This document shows, piece by piece, positions 1 to 11,610 of a stretch of DNA of 64,000 nt. Position numbers and translations under genes: made by a program. The DNA is from Margaritispora aquatica. Lineage: Eukaryota > Ascomycota > Leotiomycetes > Helotiales > Discinellaceae. Below the pieces are notes generated by a model that worked only from the letters and a program-made list of their open reading frames with translations, ran no database searches and was not told the origin of the DNA. Location: assembly GCA_007644065.1 (NCBI GenBank), contig VJWN01000007.1, forward strand, positions 1,736,001 through 1,800,000. The letters are read 5' to 3'. Each line of letters opens with the position of its first letter. The first letter of the stretch is position 1.

Positions 1-756
1 TCGAGTGAGAGGTATGTTTTCTTGTATCTAACTTAAGCCGTTTACTGAGCTGGAAGATATAATTGGTCCAAACCATGCTTTTGTCAGCCAGTCTGGTACC
101 TTCCCCAAGACTTTCACGGACTTCCAGCCAGAAGAAGCGTTGAAAATGCACGCAACAGAAGAAGCAATGGTGAAGGAAGCAGTTATCAATGATTGTGGGG
201 TTGAGGCCACTGAGGAGGCGAAATCCATGTTCAGAATTTTGACAGGGTAAGTTTGGATCACAGTTCACACAAATGTCCGAGCATTACTGACCTTAGTAGA
301 CTGGGTGTGCATGATCTATCTGCTATGCGCGAGATGATTGGCATGCCCACAAAAGTGCTCGGTGCCTCTCTCCAATGGTCAATTTGGAGCGTTCTGTTCC
401 AATACGAGGGCTTCCCAGTGAGCTATGAGTCTGGCATAATCAATGTTCCAGCATTTGACGCTCACATCGAAGTCTACTCAAAAGATAAGATTGTGCGTGT
501 CACTTATGACACACCCTATGTTAAGGGTCTTCCAGTTACCATGACCATCAGGGAGAGAATTGATGGTCTCAAAGGTGACGGATACCAGGAGCGAACTATT
601 AGGAAGACTTACGAAGATCCTTTTACTCTACAGTTCTTGGATTTCTATAGATGTGCGACTGAAGGAAAGACACCGAAGACTTCAGCTGTAGATGCTCGTG
701 AAGATCAAGATTTGATCAAGATGATTCTGCAGGTGGGGTTTCCTAGCAAATCTTAG
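1..756 (+). CDS. Gfo/Idh/MocA-family oxidoreductase, 3' part only
   Basis: C-terminal part of a NAD(P)-dependent oxidoreductase of the Gfo/Idh/MocA family; the N-terminal Rossmann domain lies left of the window. The window appears to open inside an intron whose acceptor is at about 37 (branch-like ctaac, then ttaag). An exon runs from about 38 to 246, an intron from 247 to 296 (GTAAGT donor, TACTGAC branch, CTTAG acceptor), and the last exon from 297 to the stop at 754-756. Across the junction the protein reads ILTG-RLGVHDLSAMREM, the region that in this family carries the substrate-pocket HDL motif. The substrate is unknown. Its neighbour at 1796 belongs to the same superfamily and lies on the same strand, but the two are not close copies. 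The left exon boundary is uncertain because the nearest upstream GT would give an intron of only 26 nt. Confidence 0.75.
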
Positions 757-1795
757 AGCGCTGTGTAAGAATCATGTACGTAGTGTGATAGTTTCAATGA
801 AATATGTTTTGAGCCATAAAACTTCGTGTTTCTATCTATGATCTGATTGCTGTGATTTTCGATATCTTCATTGTGAGTATGTCGATGCAGCTGTGTTTGA
901 ATGTCAACGTTCCGATGCGAAGTCGACTGGATCAATTCAACCGAAAACCCTTGGTGCTGCTGACCTGCATTAAGGGAGCCCCATTTATTTACTTGTATCA
1001 AACGCGTATGTGTTCCCCAGCATTTTACCTCGTAACTGCAAGCGCATGGGGAACATATATTGAGTTGTACACTGATCCCTACGACCGCAGAGGGTAAACG
1101 GACCAGCCGCATCGTTACAGGGGCATTGAAGCTGAAAGCCAAGGAATTCTGAATCCGGCCGCATTTCAGGCTGCATACATGTCGCTAGGTTCCTGAATTG
1201 GATAAAGTGGGTAAACAAATAATTCATTGCCTCGCTTACGCCCTCGCTTCCGCCCCCTGGCAACGCTCGCTTGTGGTTGGTTGGTTCGGACCCTGTTGCC
1301 ACGCCGCAAAGGTACTGTCAGACGTGACGCCTACCTATGCATCGTAAGGGTAAGCACAGTATCAATGCTTGAGATGACTCTAGCTCGACGTCTCAGCGAC
1401 ACGGGATTCTCGGATATTGCACCGACATTCGTTGAACCGGAGCATGGGGAACCGAAGCCGTAAACTGCAATCGCTACTCTGGGAAGTTGCTGATTTCAAC
1501 CAACCTCAAGGGTCACGCCATAATGAGGGGGATCGCTCCCGGAAACATTATGTTGCACTGCATGAACCATATTAGGTATTGGATTATTGTGTTCTGGTGC
1601 ATTGCAAGAGCGCTTGGCACCAGACGAGGCTGATGGTGGGTGAGGGTCTCTGACTGACCCCTTCAAATCACAATCATTCAGCTATAAATCAATTGACAGA
1701 ATTTGGATACATCAAACCCGTGAGATTATCAGTCACCAATCCATTCTATCCATTCCATCATAATACTAAAATATATCACTTATCAACCATCGATA
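757..1795. other. Intergenic region between two oxidoreductase genes
   Basis: About 1.0 kb without a supported gene. It holds the 3' end of the left gene and the promoter of the gene starting at 1796. Several short open frames overlap on both strands (for example 1227-1463 plus), but none has a recognisable domain. A TATA-like element sits at 1683-1689. Confidence 0.6.
1683..1689 (+). promoter_or_regulatory. Putative TATA element of the oxidoreductase gene
   Basis: TATAAAT lies 107 nt upstream of the ATG at 1796, a plausible distance for a fungal core promoter. Support is by motif and position only. Confidence 0.4.
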
Positions 1796-2959
1796 ATGGG
1801 CGACGTCACACTTAGCAAGGAAAGTGGCGAGAAGAAAGATACGCCTTGGAGAATCTATCTTTATGGAGCTGGTTTTATCGCACAGCATCATGCTGTTGCA
1901 GCGGCAACCTTAAGCAATGTCGAGATATATGCCGCCGATCCCTCCCAAAACGCTCGTGACTCATTCAGCGCCAAATTTCCCCAGGCCAAAATTTTCGATA
2001 ATGCCACAGAAATGCTCGCGAGTTCCGCAGCCCAGGAGAATGATATTGTGGTTATAGCAGTTCCTCTCTGGCTGCATCTGACTGGAACACTTGAGGCTTT
2101 CAAATCCAAACGACATGTTCTTTGCGAGAAACCAGTGGCGAAATCAGCAGCCGAATTAGCTGAGATGCTAGCCGCAAGTCAAGAAGCTGGTCGACACTTC
2201 CTTGAATGCAGCATTCGGTATCTTGGAAATCCAGCTCTAGACCGTGCTCGTGACTTGATTGCCACAGGCAGCATTGGAACTCCTTACCATGCACGTCTGG
2301 TCAATCGCCAGCCGCGATCTCGTCCTGGTATTGAGTACCAGCCAGAGAGCAGATGGTTTTTGGACAAAGAGAAGGCTGGCGGTGGAATCGTCTTTGACTT
2401 TGGCGTCTATGATCTGACCATGTTCTTCGATGTCCTCAGACCAGTCTCGGCCACGGTTCACAATGCGTGGATAGCGACACCCAAAACGGCTGTTGACCCC
2501 CCTGAGGTGCCTTTCTCCGTGGAAACGCATGCCGGAGCTTCGATGACGCTCGGATTAGCGAACGGAGCAACAGTCGTGTTTGATTATGAGAGAGCAAGCG
2601 GATTTCACGGTGAAAGCCAAGTAATCCTAAACGTCGACGGTACCGAAGGAGGTTTGACATGGCAATGGATCCCAACTTTTGATGTTGATTTGACTGAGCC
2701 TGGTTCAGAAGAGAGCTTCAAGCTAACGCATTTTATGGACGTGGAGGGAAAGGTGAGTACCAAACAAGAAAACTATCCTGCGTTTGGATGGAACACTGCA
2801 AATCTGCGCCCGCTACTCTCGTATGTGGCAATGATTGAGGGTCGCGACAATGTTGCACTCTCGAAAGCTAAGCTGGAGTTCAATTTTGCAGTAGTTTCGG
2901 CTATTTACAAGTCTGCTTCAGATGGGCTACCTGTTACCGTTGAGCTTCAATCTGCCTAG
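1796..2959 (+). CDS. Gfo/Idh/MocA-family NAD(P)-dependent oxidoreductase
   Basis: Intronless gene for a 387-residue cytosolic oxidoreductase, the usual length for this family, which includes glucose-fructose oxidoreductase, dihydrodiol and inositol dehydrogenases. The N-terminal Rossmann fold shows the dinucleotide loop GAGFIA (residues 24-29), and the family hallmark CEKPVA lies at about 110-115, where the EKP lysine normally assists hydride transfer. In the C-terminal domain, GGGIVFDFGVYDL (about 195-207) matches the family pattern D-x-G-x-H-x-x-D, but Tyr205 stands where His is common. That shift may alter substrate handling (inference). The start is chosen because the ATG has A at -3 and a TATA-like element lies 107 nt upstream. 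It is convergent with the hydrolase gene ending at 3427. The substrate cannot be told from sequence. Confidence 0.9.
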   Translation: MGDVTLSKESGEKKDTPWRIYLYGAGFIAQHHAVAAATLSNVEIYAADPSQNARDSFSAKFPQAKIFDNATEMLASSAAQENDIVVIAVPLWLHLTGTLEAFKSKRHVLCEKPVAKSAAELAEMLAASQEAGRHFLECSIRYLGNPALDRARDLIATGSIGTPYHARLVNRQPRSRPGIEYQPESRWFLDKEKAGGGIVFDFGVYDLTMFFDVLRPVSATVHNAWIATPKTAVDPPEVPFSVETHAGASMTLGLANGATVVFDYERASGFHGESQVILNVDGTEGGLTWQWIPTFDVDLTEPGSEESFKLTHFMDVEGKVSTKQENYPAFGWNTANLRPLLSYVAMIEGRDNVALSKAKLEFNFAVVSAIYKSASDGLPVTVELQSA

Positions 2960-3426
2960 ACTATCAATCAAATACTCGTAGCTGGAGTTTCTGAGGATAT
3001 TTCAGAAGTATGTTTGACTATAGAGTTGCACCCTACTCTAATAGAGTGCACAAACCGAAAACAAATTACCACTCATGTAATGAAATTTCACCATCTCATT
3101 GTGCTGCTTGCCGTGACAAGTCTTGTAAACAGTTGGCTATTAAACATGATCGTCTTAATATCTGATCTTTTGCAGTTCGCTTTGGTCTTCGCAAAATTGA
3201 AGTGGAAGAAAATTGGGGGGAGGGTGATGTGCGGGATGGATCGCAAATATTCGAAAATAACGAAGATCTATAAATCAAAATTTTAAGATACTAAAAACCA
3301 GTCTCAGTCAGGAAATTGGCACGCCAAACATCCTATATTGCACAAGAAACTTATTTGACAAGATATACAGTTATAATATAACAAATAAACCCATTATTCA
3401 TCAACCAATCATCACCCCACTATCAC
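2960..3426. other. Convergent 3' intergenic region
   Basis: About 470 nt of AT-rich DNA between two convergent stop codons. It presumably holds the 3' UTRs and polyadenylation sites of both genes. No supported feature was seen. Confidence 0.6.
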
Positions 3427-4852
3427 TCAACCAACCCTCGTCTTCTGAATATGCTCAATAGCCTCCAAAAGATGCGGCACAAACTTGGCCGGATTCTCCG
3501 TAGCTGGGAAGTGGCCCAATTCAGGCATAGCCTTATGCTTCCCGCCTTTGATCTTATCACATGTCGCTTGGGACATCGCAGGCGTGTTGCTCCAATCATA
3601 CTCGCCAGTCAACATGTAGACGGGGCATTTCTTGGTGTCAATCTTGGACATGCGTGAACGGCCGTCCCAGCCACCGAAATAGAAGTCCAGATCACCATGA
3701 AAAATGCCGTAGGCTTGCGCGGAATAGAGGTGCCAGATTAATTGGCGATTGACGAGCGGGGCAGTGGGACACATCATCTAAGTTGGAGGTTAGTGGGGAT
3801 TAGGATAGAAGAGGGTAGGGGAGGGAAACGAACGCCGTAGATCCATTCGGGGTTGTAGAGAGATTGATTAATGTGTGGTGAACGATCGTGGAATTGGCGC
3901 TCCATGTTGAGGTAGTCAGATCTATTTTGCATCAGTAGATGAAATCTCAAGTTTTGTTGAAAGATATTTACCCTTGAAGTGGGATAGTTCCACCAGCACC
4001 AACCTCATCAGCTCTAATAGCAACAGCCAGACACACCTGCCCAGCCATCGATGCACCACAAATGATAGGCTTATTGAGCTTCAATGCCTTTACCATAGCA
4101 GCAATACAGCCAATGTAACTATCCTCAGTGTTCGTATGAGCACCAGGGAAGTAATTGGTAGATGGAAAACTGCGCCCGTGACCTGGAAGATCAAACGCAA
4201 TCATATTGCACTTCTGTCTCATCGTAGGATTGTTCAGCACACCATGGTACTGACGACTATCCGAGCCGGCGGTGTGCAAAAAAACGATATCTTGTTTCCC
4301 TTCACCACTCTGCTCGTAGAAAACCTTGCAGCGTCCCCAGATTGGAGCAGTGATGTAGACATACCGACCAACGATATGGTCTTCGTCAGTCTCGGGCTGG
4401 TGATCTTCCTTCATTGGACCGCAATGAGCATCGTGCAAGACTTCAAGAGCACGACGCCAGAAGTGCGTGTATTTATTGAATTGAAATTGGTCACCGAGAA
4501 TCTCAATGCCTTCTTGCTTGATGTTCATGCCAAACATTCCCCAGTAGGATTGGTAGGGCATCTTTGGGACAGGTTTGAAAAATTCTTCCCATTGCTCCGG
4601 GAGAGCAGAGAGAGTGAATGCTGCATCTCTGTACTCGCCGGTAGAAACCGATGCCTTTTTGTTCGCAACGGTGATGAGAACGGAGTTGTCTGAGCCAGCT
4701 GCCTTAATACCAAACGTGACAGGAGTTGAAAGCTCAGGGGTGTCGGCAAAGGCTTGAAATTGAGCGTCTTTGATAAGGAGGGAGTTAGTTTTAGAGACAG
4801 CTGCTTTGAGCTGGCTGGGGAGATTGCTCCATGCGTGCACGTTGGAGCCCAT
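3427..4852 (-). CDS. Alpha/beta hydrolase with N-terminal extension
   Basis: Three exons on the minus strand: 4852-3972, 3921-3834 and 3777-3427. Introns at 3922-3971 (GTAAAT...ATAG) and 3778-3833 (GTTCGT...TTAG) join to give 439 residues with phase kept at both junctions. Residues from about 185 form an alpha/beta hydrolase fold: oxyanion HTAG (193-196), DLPGHGRS (221-228), nucleophile elbow CGASMAG with Ser268, acid GEYD with Asp384, and ELGHFP with His412. The catalytic triad therefore looks intact. The first 150 or so residues are extra and resemble a small SCP2-like lipid-binding domain (inference from general pattern; a profile search would decide). The substrate is unknown; the family includes esterases, lactonases and C-C hydrolases. 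It lies near an SDR and two oxidoreductases, which fits a small catabolic neighbourhood. Confidence 0.87.
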
Positions 4853-5679
4853 TTTGTGTGAATGAAAAGATTTCGAATTTCAAAGAAGAATATTTTTTTG
4901 TAGATTGTTGTATGCGGACTTAACATAGATCAAAGAAGCTTGTTGAAATTCAGGTAACCAGTCAGTATATATTGGTATAAGTTTCATAGGGCATGAGACG
5001 GGAATAGCTGCACCCCGCAGACCCCGCACACATACAAGCTGCCAGTCTCACCCCGCATCACTAATGCAGGTATGTAGATCATCTAGGAGCCGCGAATCTG
5101 GGGAACGGTAGAATATCTGCTTGGGCTCCAGCATTCTATTGGTTGATCTGTGGAGGGACAAACTAAGTACCAGTGTACTCAAACGTGTCGAGGATAGCTT
5201 CCTCGCTTTGCCAATCAACGAAAAAGACTGCATCACAGAACACTTGGCGAGTTTGCAGAAGACCCCGCACTTGTACCTCTCAGAATTGGCGTCTAATTAT
5301 GTATTCGGCATCCAGTGAGAGGTGTAAGAGAAGACTTGGTTGGAGTGCATAAACCTTTTAAGTATTCGTTTGGAGATTGGAGCGGAGGAAGGGAACGACA
5401 AAGAACGAAAGAAAAACATTTCTGCAACACTAAACCATGAATTCTATGTTGATCCTATTATGAAAATCCACAAGTGAACTAACACGATCTGGAATCTCCT
5501 CTTGAGCCAATATTGGCGTTGTGCTACTTCAACTTCAGTTGGCGGTGACTGGAAATACTAGAAGTGTTAATCGCTAGATCTAGGTCGTCGAGAAAATGGT
5601 CCCGAAATAACAAAGTCAAACCAGCTCTGCAAGAACAAAACGCGTTGATATTCTTTTGACTTTCTCAGCTACTCGATAT
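4853..5679. other. Intergenic region upstream of the hydrolase
   Basis: About 830 nt holding the hydrolase promoter and the 3' region of the SDR gene. A short frame at 5121-5318 (plus) has no recognisable domain and no supporting splice structure. Nothing else could be supported. Confidence 0.55.
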
Positions 5680-6527
5680 TTATAGCAACGAGCCTCCGTC
5701 AATCTCAACAGAAGTCCCAGTTGCATAATCTGCCTTAGCCAAGTACAGATATGCCTCAGCAATATCATCAGGAGTTGCAACAAAGCCGACAGGTAAATCT
5801 GTCTTTGCGAACAAAGCCTGCTGCTCTTCGTCAGTCTTTCCCAACTTGCCCCAAAGCTCAGTCCGCACCAGGCCAGGAACAACAACGTTGACTCTGACTT
5901 TCTGCTCAGCCAAGTCCGCTGCCAGGCCTTTTGTAAGCGTGATAACGCCAGCATTAAGTGCTCCACCCGTTGCAGCGCCTTTGCCAGGCTTCAGAGCTGC
6001 GGCGCCAGATGTGAGGATCAAAGAGCCGCCTGGATTGATGAGATTGTGCTTCTTGATGGCTGTTTGCTACTCAGCTTACAGTCAAAAAATAAATGCAATA
6101 GTTAACAAACCTTTACCAATTACCACAGCACCCCAAAATTTCACTCCAAATAAGTTCTTTGCATCATCGAGATTCAAATCTTCTAAGCTCCCACGAATGA
6201 TGTTGTCCACTCCAGAAAAGACGATGTGGTCTACTGGCGCCAAGTCTTTCAACACTTGGACGAAAGCATCCTCATCTCGAACATCGCCTGCTATCCCCGA
6301 CACATTGGCAGATTCCAGACGCTTGACGGCTTCATCAACTCGTTCCTGGTTTGAGGATATGACCTTTACATGTGCACCAGCATCTAAAAAGGCACGAGCT
6401 GCTCCGAAGCCAATCCTGTGTAGTATGTTAGAGGAATTAGCTACTAGATAGAGAGCAAGACGAACCCAGAAGTGCCACCAACAACGATAACTCTCTTGTC
6501 CTTGAGTTTGTCTCCTGATTTAACCAT
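5680..6527 (-). CDS. Atypical short-chain dehydrogenase/reductase lacking the Tyr-x3-Lys pair
   Basis: Three exons: 6527-6466, 6415-6111 and 6059-5680. Introns at 6416-6465 (GTTCGT...CACAG) and 6060-6110 (GTTTGT...AACAG) give a 248-residue Rossmann-fold SDR, the classical length. Cofactor motif GGTSGIG is at 17-23 and is split by the first intron; GDVRD (64-68) and VPGLVRTE (183-190) are the expected SDR landmarks. The active-site serine is present (LTSG, Ser140). The catalytic Tyr-x-x-x-Lys is not: the aligned stretch reads TGGAL at 153-157, with Thr for Tyr and Leu for Lys. The fold should bind NAD(P), but classical chemistry is doubtful. It could be a divergent reductase with another acid, or a non-catalytic protein. 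The first intron cuts the cofactor loop, so single-frame gene finding would miss the N-terminus. Confidence 0.85.
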
Positions 6528-7802
6528 GATTGAGATGATATGCTTGGACAAACAATATTAACGTGAAAGTGAAAGGAAATGGTTTAGGCTCTGCACTTGA
6601 TGTCAGAAATTCAAAAGAGCTTAGATATTTATAGATATAGCTTAATCACCAACGATGTTGCAACTCCTTGCCCACATTACTCATTGATGATGTGCTTGGT
6701 TTGGAATCGTAGGTAGTGATGGCGGAGAAGTAGGGTGAAATTGCGAAGCGTGGCAACCGAATACGAGCAAGATACGAGCTCACTCAAGCAATTTGCACAT
6801 TAAGAACATCTTGATCATTCTCCTTCTCCAGGTCCAAAATGTGCCAATTTCTATTCTACAAGACGGGTATTCATGGCAACTAACATAGTCTTCTAAATTT
6901 TCTTTGTCATGTATTCAGTAAGTATCAATTAATTCCTACCAATACGTATAACTTAACTTCACAACTCCTAATGTCTTTCCATTTCTCAATGCTTTGGTCT
7001 CCTATAACTTAGCATTCATGGGTATTGATATTTTTATCAATTCTTTCTTGGATTGCTAGGTTGAATGTGTGATCTCGGGCTAGCACATTATGGGCAGGAT
7101 AGGTTGTGGCGGAACCATCTCAGTAGGAGTGTGAAGCGAGGCCATATCAACCTCGACGATGCGAATCAGCATGTGGAATTCTTCCAGCATGTTCGCAGAT
7201 CTAGACACCAGTCTTGATCAACATTCGCTAAGTATACTGTCTCCTTGAGACTTCGCCGATCAGATTCGTCATCAGGCAGTATCAACGATCTCTTCGGTGC
7301 TCAATCTGCAATACTCTGTCACATCTTGTATCTTACTTTCGACGCGATTTAATTGTCCTTGCCTGGTTGGGAAATAAGCATGCTGGTCACAAAGAGATAA
7401 ATTTCGCAGTTGGGAGTGCCGTTATTCACCGGATTCTGAAAGGAAGCACATCGTTGACTTGGAAGACGCGAACTCGACACGGTCATGCCAGCGCTGCTCG
7501 ATTTCATGAAACGAACAATAATCAACGTGCAGATGCACCGTAGTACAAGTACATAAATGCCCAGAGAGTGAAACTGGTGTTCTGCACTCATTACAAAACT
7601 CACTAATCCTTTCATCCTTACTTCTAGCCTTTAGGTTTTCAATTTAAGACTTTGTCGCAACCCAAAAAACAAACTAGCAGGACCCACCTTGCTCCTCGCT
7701 TACATACTTGCGAAAAGGGGTCTCGCCAAACTACCATTCATTCATTCAATTATAATAGACCCAGCATCTCATGCTGCCCCTCTCCAGCAGGAAGGGAAGT
7801 AG
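6528..7802. other. Intergenic region left of the sedolisin pseudogene
   Basis: About 1.3 kb with the SDR promoter at its left end and the 3' flank of the pseudogene at its right end. A minus-strand frame at 7349-7615 (88 codons) has no domain I recognise. No gene is supported. Confidence 0.55.
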
Positions 7803-10313
7803 TTATGGCTGTGCCATAAACGCCTTTAACAACGCTGGATAATTAGGCGTTCCCAATCCAGTAACAGGATCCCAACCCTGCACAACAGAGAACTCGTTAA
7901 TATTACATCCCAGGTTCGTACTGTTGGTAGTATCATGGAAAGTCTCAGGATGAGCATATTACAGATTGTTTGTTAGTACTTTTTATCCATCAATTTGTCC
8001 GCACTCTCAAGCTGCCATAGCGTAACATCTATCTATAAGGGAGACAAAACTCACCAGCGTTGGATTAACAAACCCCGCAGTCTTCTTCCCAACCGCGAAC
8101 CTCTCCTCATTTATGCGGTTCAAAATCACCTCAAAAGAGGTTCATTAGCCGAAGTACCCCCCAACAAGCGTCGGCGCTCCATTCAGAAAGATCACAACAT
8201 TATCGCCCACAGCGGAAACATCAGGATATGCCCTCCCAGCACGATTATACAGCCCACCATTTATCTGCGCCGTAGTCGGATTGTTGGTGACCGAAACACT
8301 GTAGAAGTTTTATCTCGGGTTCTAATGGCGGCATCTTGGTAGCTGGGGCGTGAGTAGATATTGCTGAAGCCCCTGCCGAAGGGCATTACTGTGATTTCTT
8401 GGTCTTCTTGGGCGGAGGCGCCAGGCGGAAGTAGGTTGCGCTTACAGCGGTGAGTTAGGGGCAGGAGGCGAGGAAGTCGGGGTTGAATGTGTGAATATGT
8501 GAGTTTTGCTCGACACATCGAGATTCTGGAAGGGTGGATAAAACTTACACCTTATCTTTGCCGAGATATCCGTCTGTATTTCCATCGTCGGTGGATCGAG
8601 CAGCTACACCAGAGTCCCCAGAAGCGAGGATAACCGATTCACCTTGCATATCAGGCTCCATGATCTCACTTCACTGCCGTTGCCTATAGTTCCTAGGCAA
8701 GTCATCCTCTTGCTCTCCATGCGAGATGGATATGAAGTTTGCAGGCCTATAGACACCGCATTGAAGAGGCTTGTTGTATCCAATGACAGGATATGGATCT
8801 GGGTATTTTGGATCGATAGGTAAATGAACCTATTTTGCGTCAGCTATGGTCTTAGACTCGCACTATAAGGGAGCATGTCAAGAAGATATCGGTAATCTTA
8901 CCGTCTCGCTAAAAGCATATTAGGTGCAATAAGACCCAGCAATAGCGTCAAAAAGCGTATTCAAAAAGCCACTACATGGCTGCAAGACCTCAGTATAAGC
9001 AAGGTCATCAGTCTGGAAGATGATGCTATTCTGGGAATAAATAAGGGGATATAAGATCTGAACATCTCGACTCCCCGCCCGCAACTTCCTCAGGCGCGAA
9101 TCCTCCATCAATGCCTTTGAGTGTTAGCATTGTGGTGACGGGGATGTTGCTAACGACGGGAGGTCGGTGTGTGTTCCGTTGTGTGAATTAAGCGAGGTAG
9201 ATAAGTTACGGTGCGAGAGCAGCGAAGAAAAGAGTCAGATCTGTCTCGGAGTAGAAGTCGCCTTCTTCAAAGATGCCAAGTTTGTTTTCTGGGTTCGCTT
9301 TGGTTGCTTTGATGATGTTATACATGGCTGCAATGCATGGGGGTGTTCCTCCGAAAAATCTGCATACACGTCACAAGATATTCATAAGTTCGTTGATGAG
9401 AAGTTCTTAGAGCATGTAGGATGTGACAAGCTTACTGAATCTATCGCATGCAAGCTCGAGCTTCTCAAGCTGCTTTATAGTCTATAAAATCATGTTAGTG
9501 CATTCTCATCCTTCATCTATCAGTACCGAGCGATGCTAACATTCTAAGAAACAGCCTATCCAAGAATCGGACCCATAAATTCCCTCCCGCCATCCCAGCT
9601 CTAAAACCTCTGTGCTCAGTAGCTCTCTTCCTCTTCTTCGATTTTGCTGTCCCATTAGCGAGAAGTCTCAAGCCAGGTGTAATACAATTGATATGATTTG
9701 TAACATAAGCCGGGACCTGATACCTAGTTTTCATCAACACCACGCTACCTCATCTCAATATGAAAGAAATGACAACATACTCATCACAAGCCGTATTCAA
9801 CACCTCAGAAGCCTCCTGCTCCCAAACATGAGACTCAGTATTGACCAGAGTCTCTACTTCCTCCACCTTAGCATCGAATTGTATCCACTGGCGATTAGCA
9901 GACTGCGAGATACGCTCGGCACTGATGCCGCTGCCCTCGAGCCATTCGCGGACGGGCGCACTGCTTCCTCGGCTAGGGTGAAGAAGTCGACGAATTGTCT
10001 AGCTGTGAGGTGATGTCCATACTTAATTATCGTGTTGTGATCTTTCTCATGTTAGCATTCTGATATATCTCACGGAGTGTAGATGGAAGACTTACACATC
10101 CATAGGCATCTCATGCCCTCTTTCCAAAATCCTCTGCGTCATACCAATGCGCATCGGCAGTACAATATCAGGCGCGACGCTGGAGACTTTTGTCCAACAC
10201 CCCGGGGCATCGAGTCTGCGCTCATAGAAGACATGTTTCAAATTCGAAGTAGTAGGCGAGACACTAGTAAGAGCTGCGCAGAGCCCTGCTGTGAAGAGGG
10301 TTGAGAAGTGCAT
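7803..10313 (-). pseudogene. Decayed sedolisin (S53) tripeptidyl peptidase gene
   Basis: Remains of a secreted, acid-acting serine-carboxyl peptidase of the sedolisin/TPP1 family, read on the minus strand. Exon 1 (10313 to 10096) keeps a signal peptide and the propeptide pattern VLPMRIGMTQ, ending at a GTAAGT donor. Later pieces follow in correct order but in different frames: KYGHHLTARQF, ACDEY, LGIFEEGDFYSETDL, KGIDGG, GGES, YPLIYSQNSIIFQTDDL, SGDSGVA, LPPGASAQEDQE, YPDVSAVGDNVV, GTSA and GWDPVTGLGTPNY near the end. Frame breaks are visible near 10024, 9962, 9070 (at the catalytic Glu/Asp GGES region) and 8150 (just before the GTSA serine motif), and in-frame stops remain between pieces. 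At least one intron (GTATGT...CTAG, about 57 nt, inside ACDEY) is still well formed, so loss looks fairly recent. A TATATAA element lies on the minus strand at 10418-10424. It is not expected to make active enzyme. Confidence 0.88.
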
Positions 10314-11610
10314 ATTTCTTTTTCTTTTAATAAAACAATGGTAGGATGTGTTTTATGGAATCCAGTTCCAGTGTTGAAGACGAAATATCCTTCCGCGGAT
10401 TTAAACTCTTGGAGGCATTATATACCTCCGAGTTCCATCCAACCCCTCCGCATTCCCCATCCCCCCTTCTTGTTCCTCACACACACGTCCTCTCTAATTA
10501 GGGTTCAAACCCAACCAAGCACCAGCCCAAGAGTCCCCAGATCGAGGATGGGTTATGCTCAAAGAGCTTAACTCAAAGTGCCGACTTAAGCAGCAACCAT
10601 AGCTAACAGCTAGCAATGGACAGGCGACAGATCATCCTCTCTGCCATTACACAAGCTACAAGTCCTCTGAACTAAAAGAAAGCTTCAATGCTGCCACCGA
10701 CACGATCTGGCGGCTCTGAAGGCTGTTGTTACCAACTTGTCCCGCAGAAGGGCTTAGCTTTACACCTCCAAGGCATCCTTGTAAGACTTGGCGAGGTCGA
10801 TAATACCTATATAGCTAAGAAACTGAATATGTATTCATCGAGTGAAGGCCTCCCATTACAAGCGAGGCAAGAGACCCCATCGGGTGGTATCTTTCAGTCC
10901 ATACTACAATGCTATCTCATTTGCAATCAAGTACGCAATAAATCGTTGACTCGTTACGTATCATTGTATCCAACACTCCCACTTTCACACCCCGATCTTC
11001 ATCTAAGCTTTCGCTTAAGAAAAGCTTAAAAGTTCGGGATCGCCTGCTCCAAAGCCCGTTCTAGCACGTCCGAAATATTGGCCTCATAGTGAGTGAATGC
11101 TTATTAAGGGAGACAAGCCTAAGGAAGTAACATACACTCTATCGATCCAGCTATTATCTTATGCTAGACTTTATTCACTACTCAAGTTCTCTCTTCAAAG
11201 GATCCTGAAATGAATCTTTACCGAGAATGGCTGCTACAAAGGAATCTCAAGCCGAGTAGATATAATGAGCCGAACAAGCTACAATAAGGTAGATAAAAGA
11301 AAAAAATCACGAGGCATTCCAGGGAGTCAGAAACTACAATCTTGCTGTAAATTTTTTGATAGAAAGCCATGCATGCTATGCTAATCGCATGATTCATTTT
11401 CGTCATTATGTAGCCGTGCCATAGCACAAGGCACAAGCCCACCAACCAATCAACCCATCGCTCTCGCGTTCTGGATATCCTAACGAGGAACGTGCAGCAG
11501 ATGAGAAGTGGCAAAAGAAACGCCAAAGCTTGTCAGTTAAATCGTACACCTCAGTTCCTTCTGAGATTTCAACACAATCCTTTTTCCAAAATGCAAATCG
11601 CTTTTCTCTT
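10314..11610. other. Intergenic region between the sedolisin pseudogene and LEU1
   Basis: About 1.3 kb. The left end carries the old sedolisin promoter, with a TATATAA (minus) inside an inverted GGAGG/CCTCC pair at 10411-10429. The right end is the LEU1 3' flank. The frames here overlap, are short and have no domains; I see nothing else. Confidence 0.55.

Noticed and set aside
1227..1463. 78-codon plus-strand frame in the first intergenic region
   Set aside because: Basic, low-information composition, no domain, and overlapping frames on the other strand. Not supported as a gene.
7349..7615. 88-codon minus-strand frame downstream of the sedolisin pseudogene
   Set aside because: No sedolisin motif (the C-terminal GWDPVTGLGTPNY and stop lie earlier) and no other domain.
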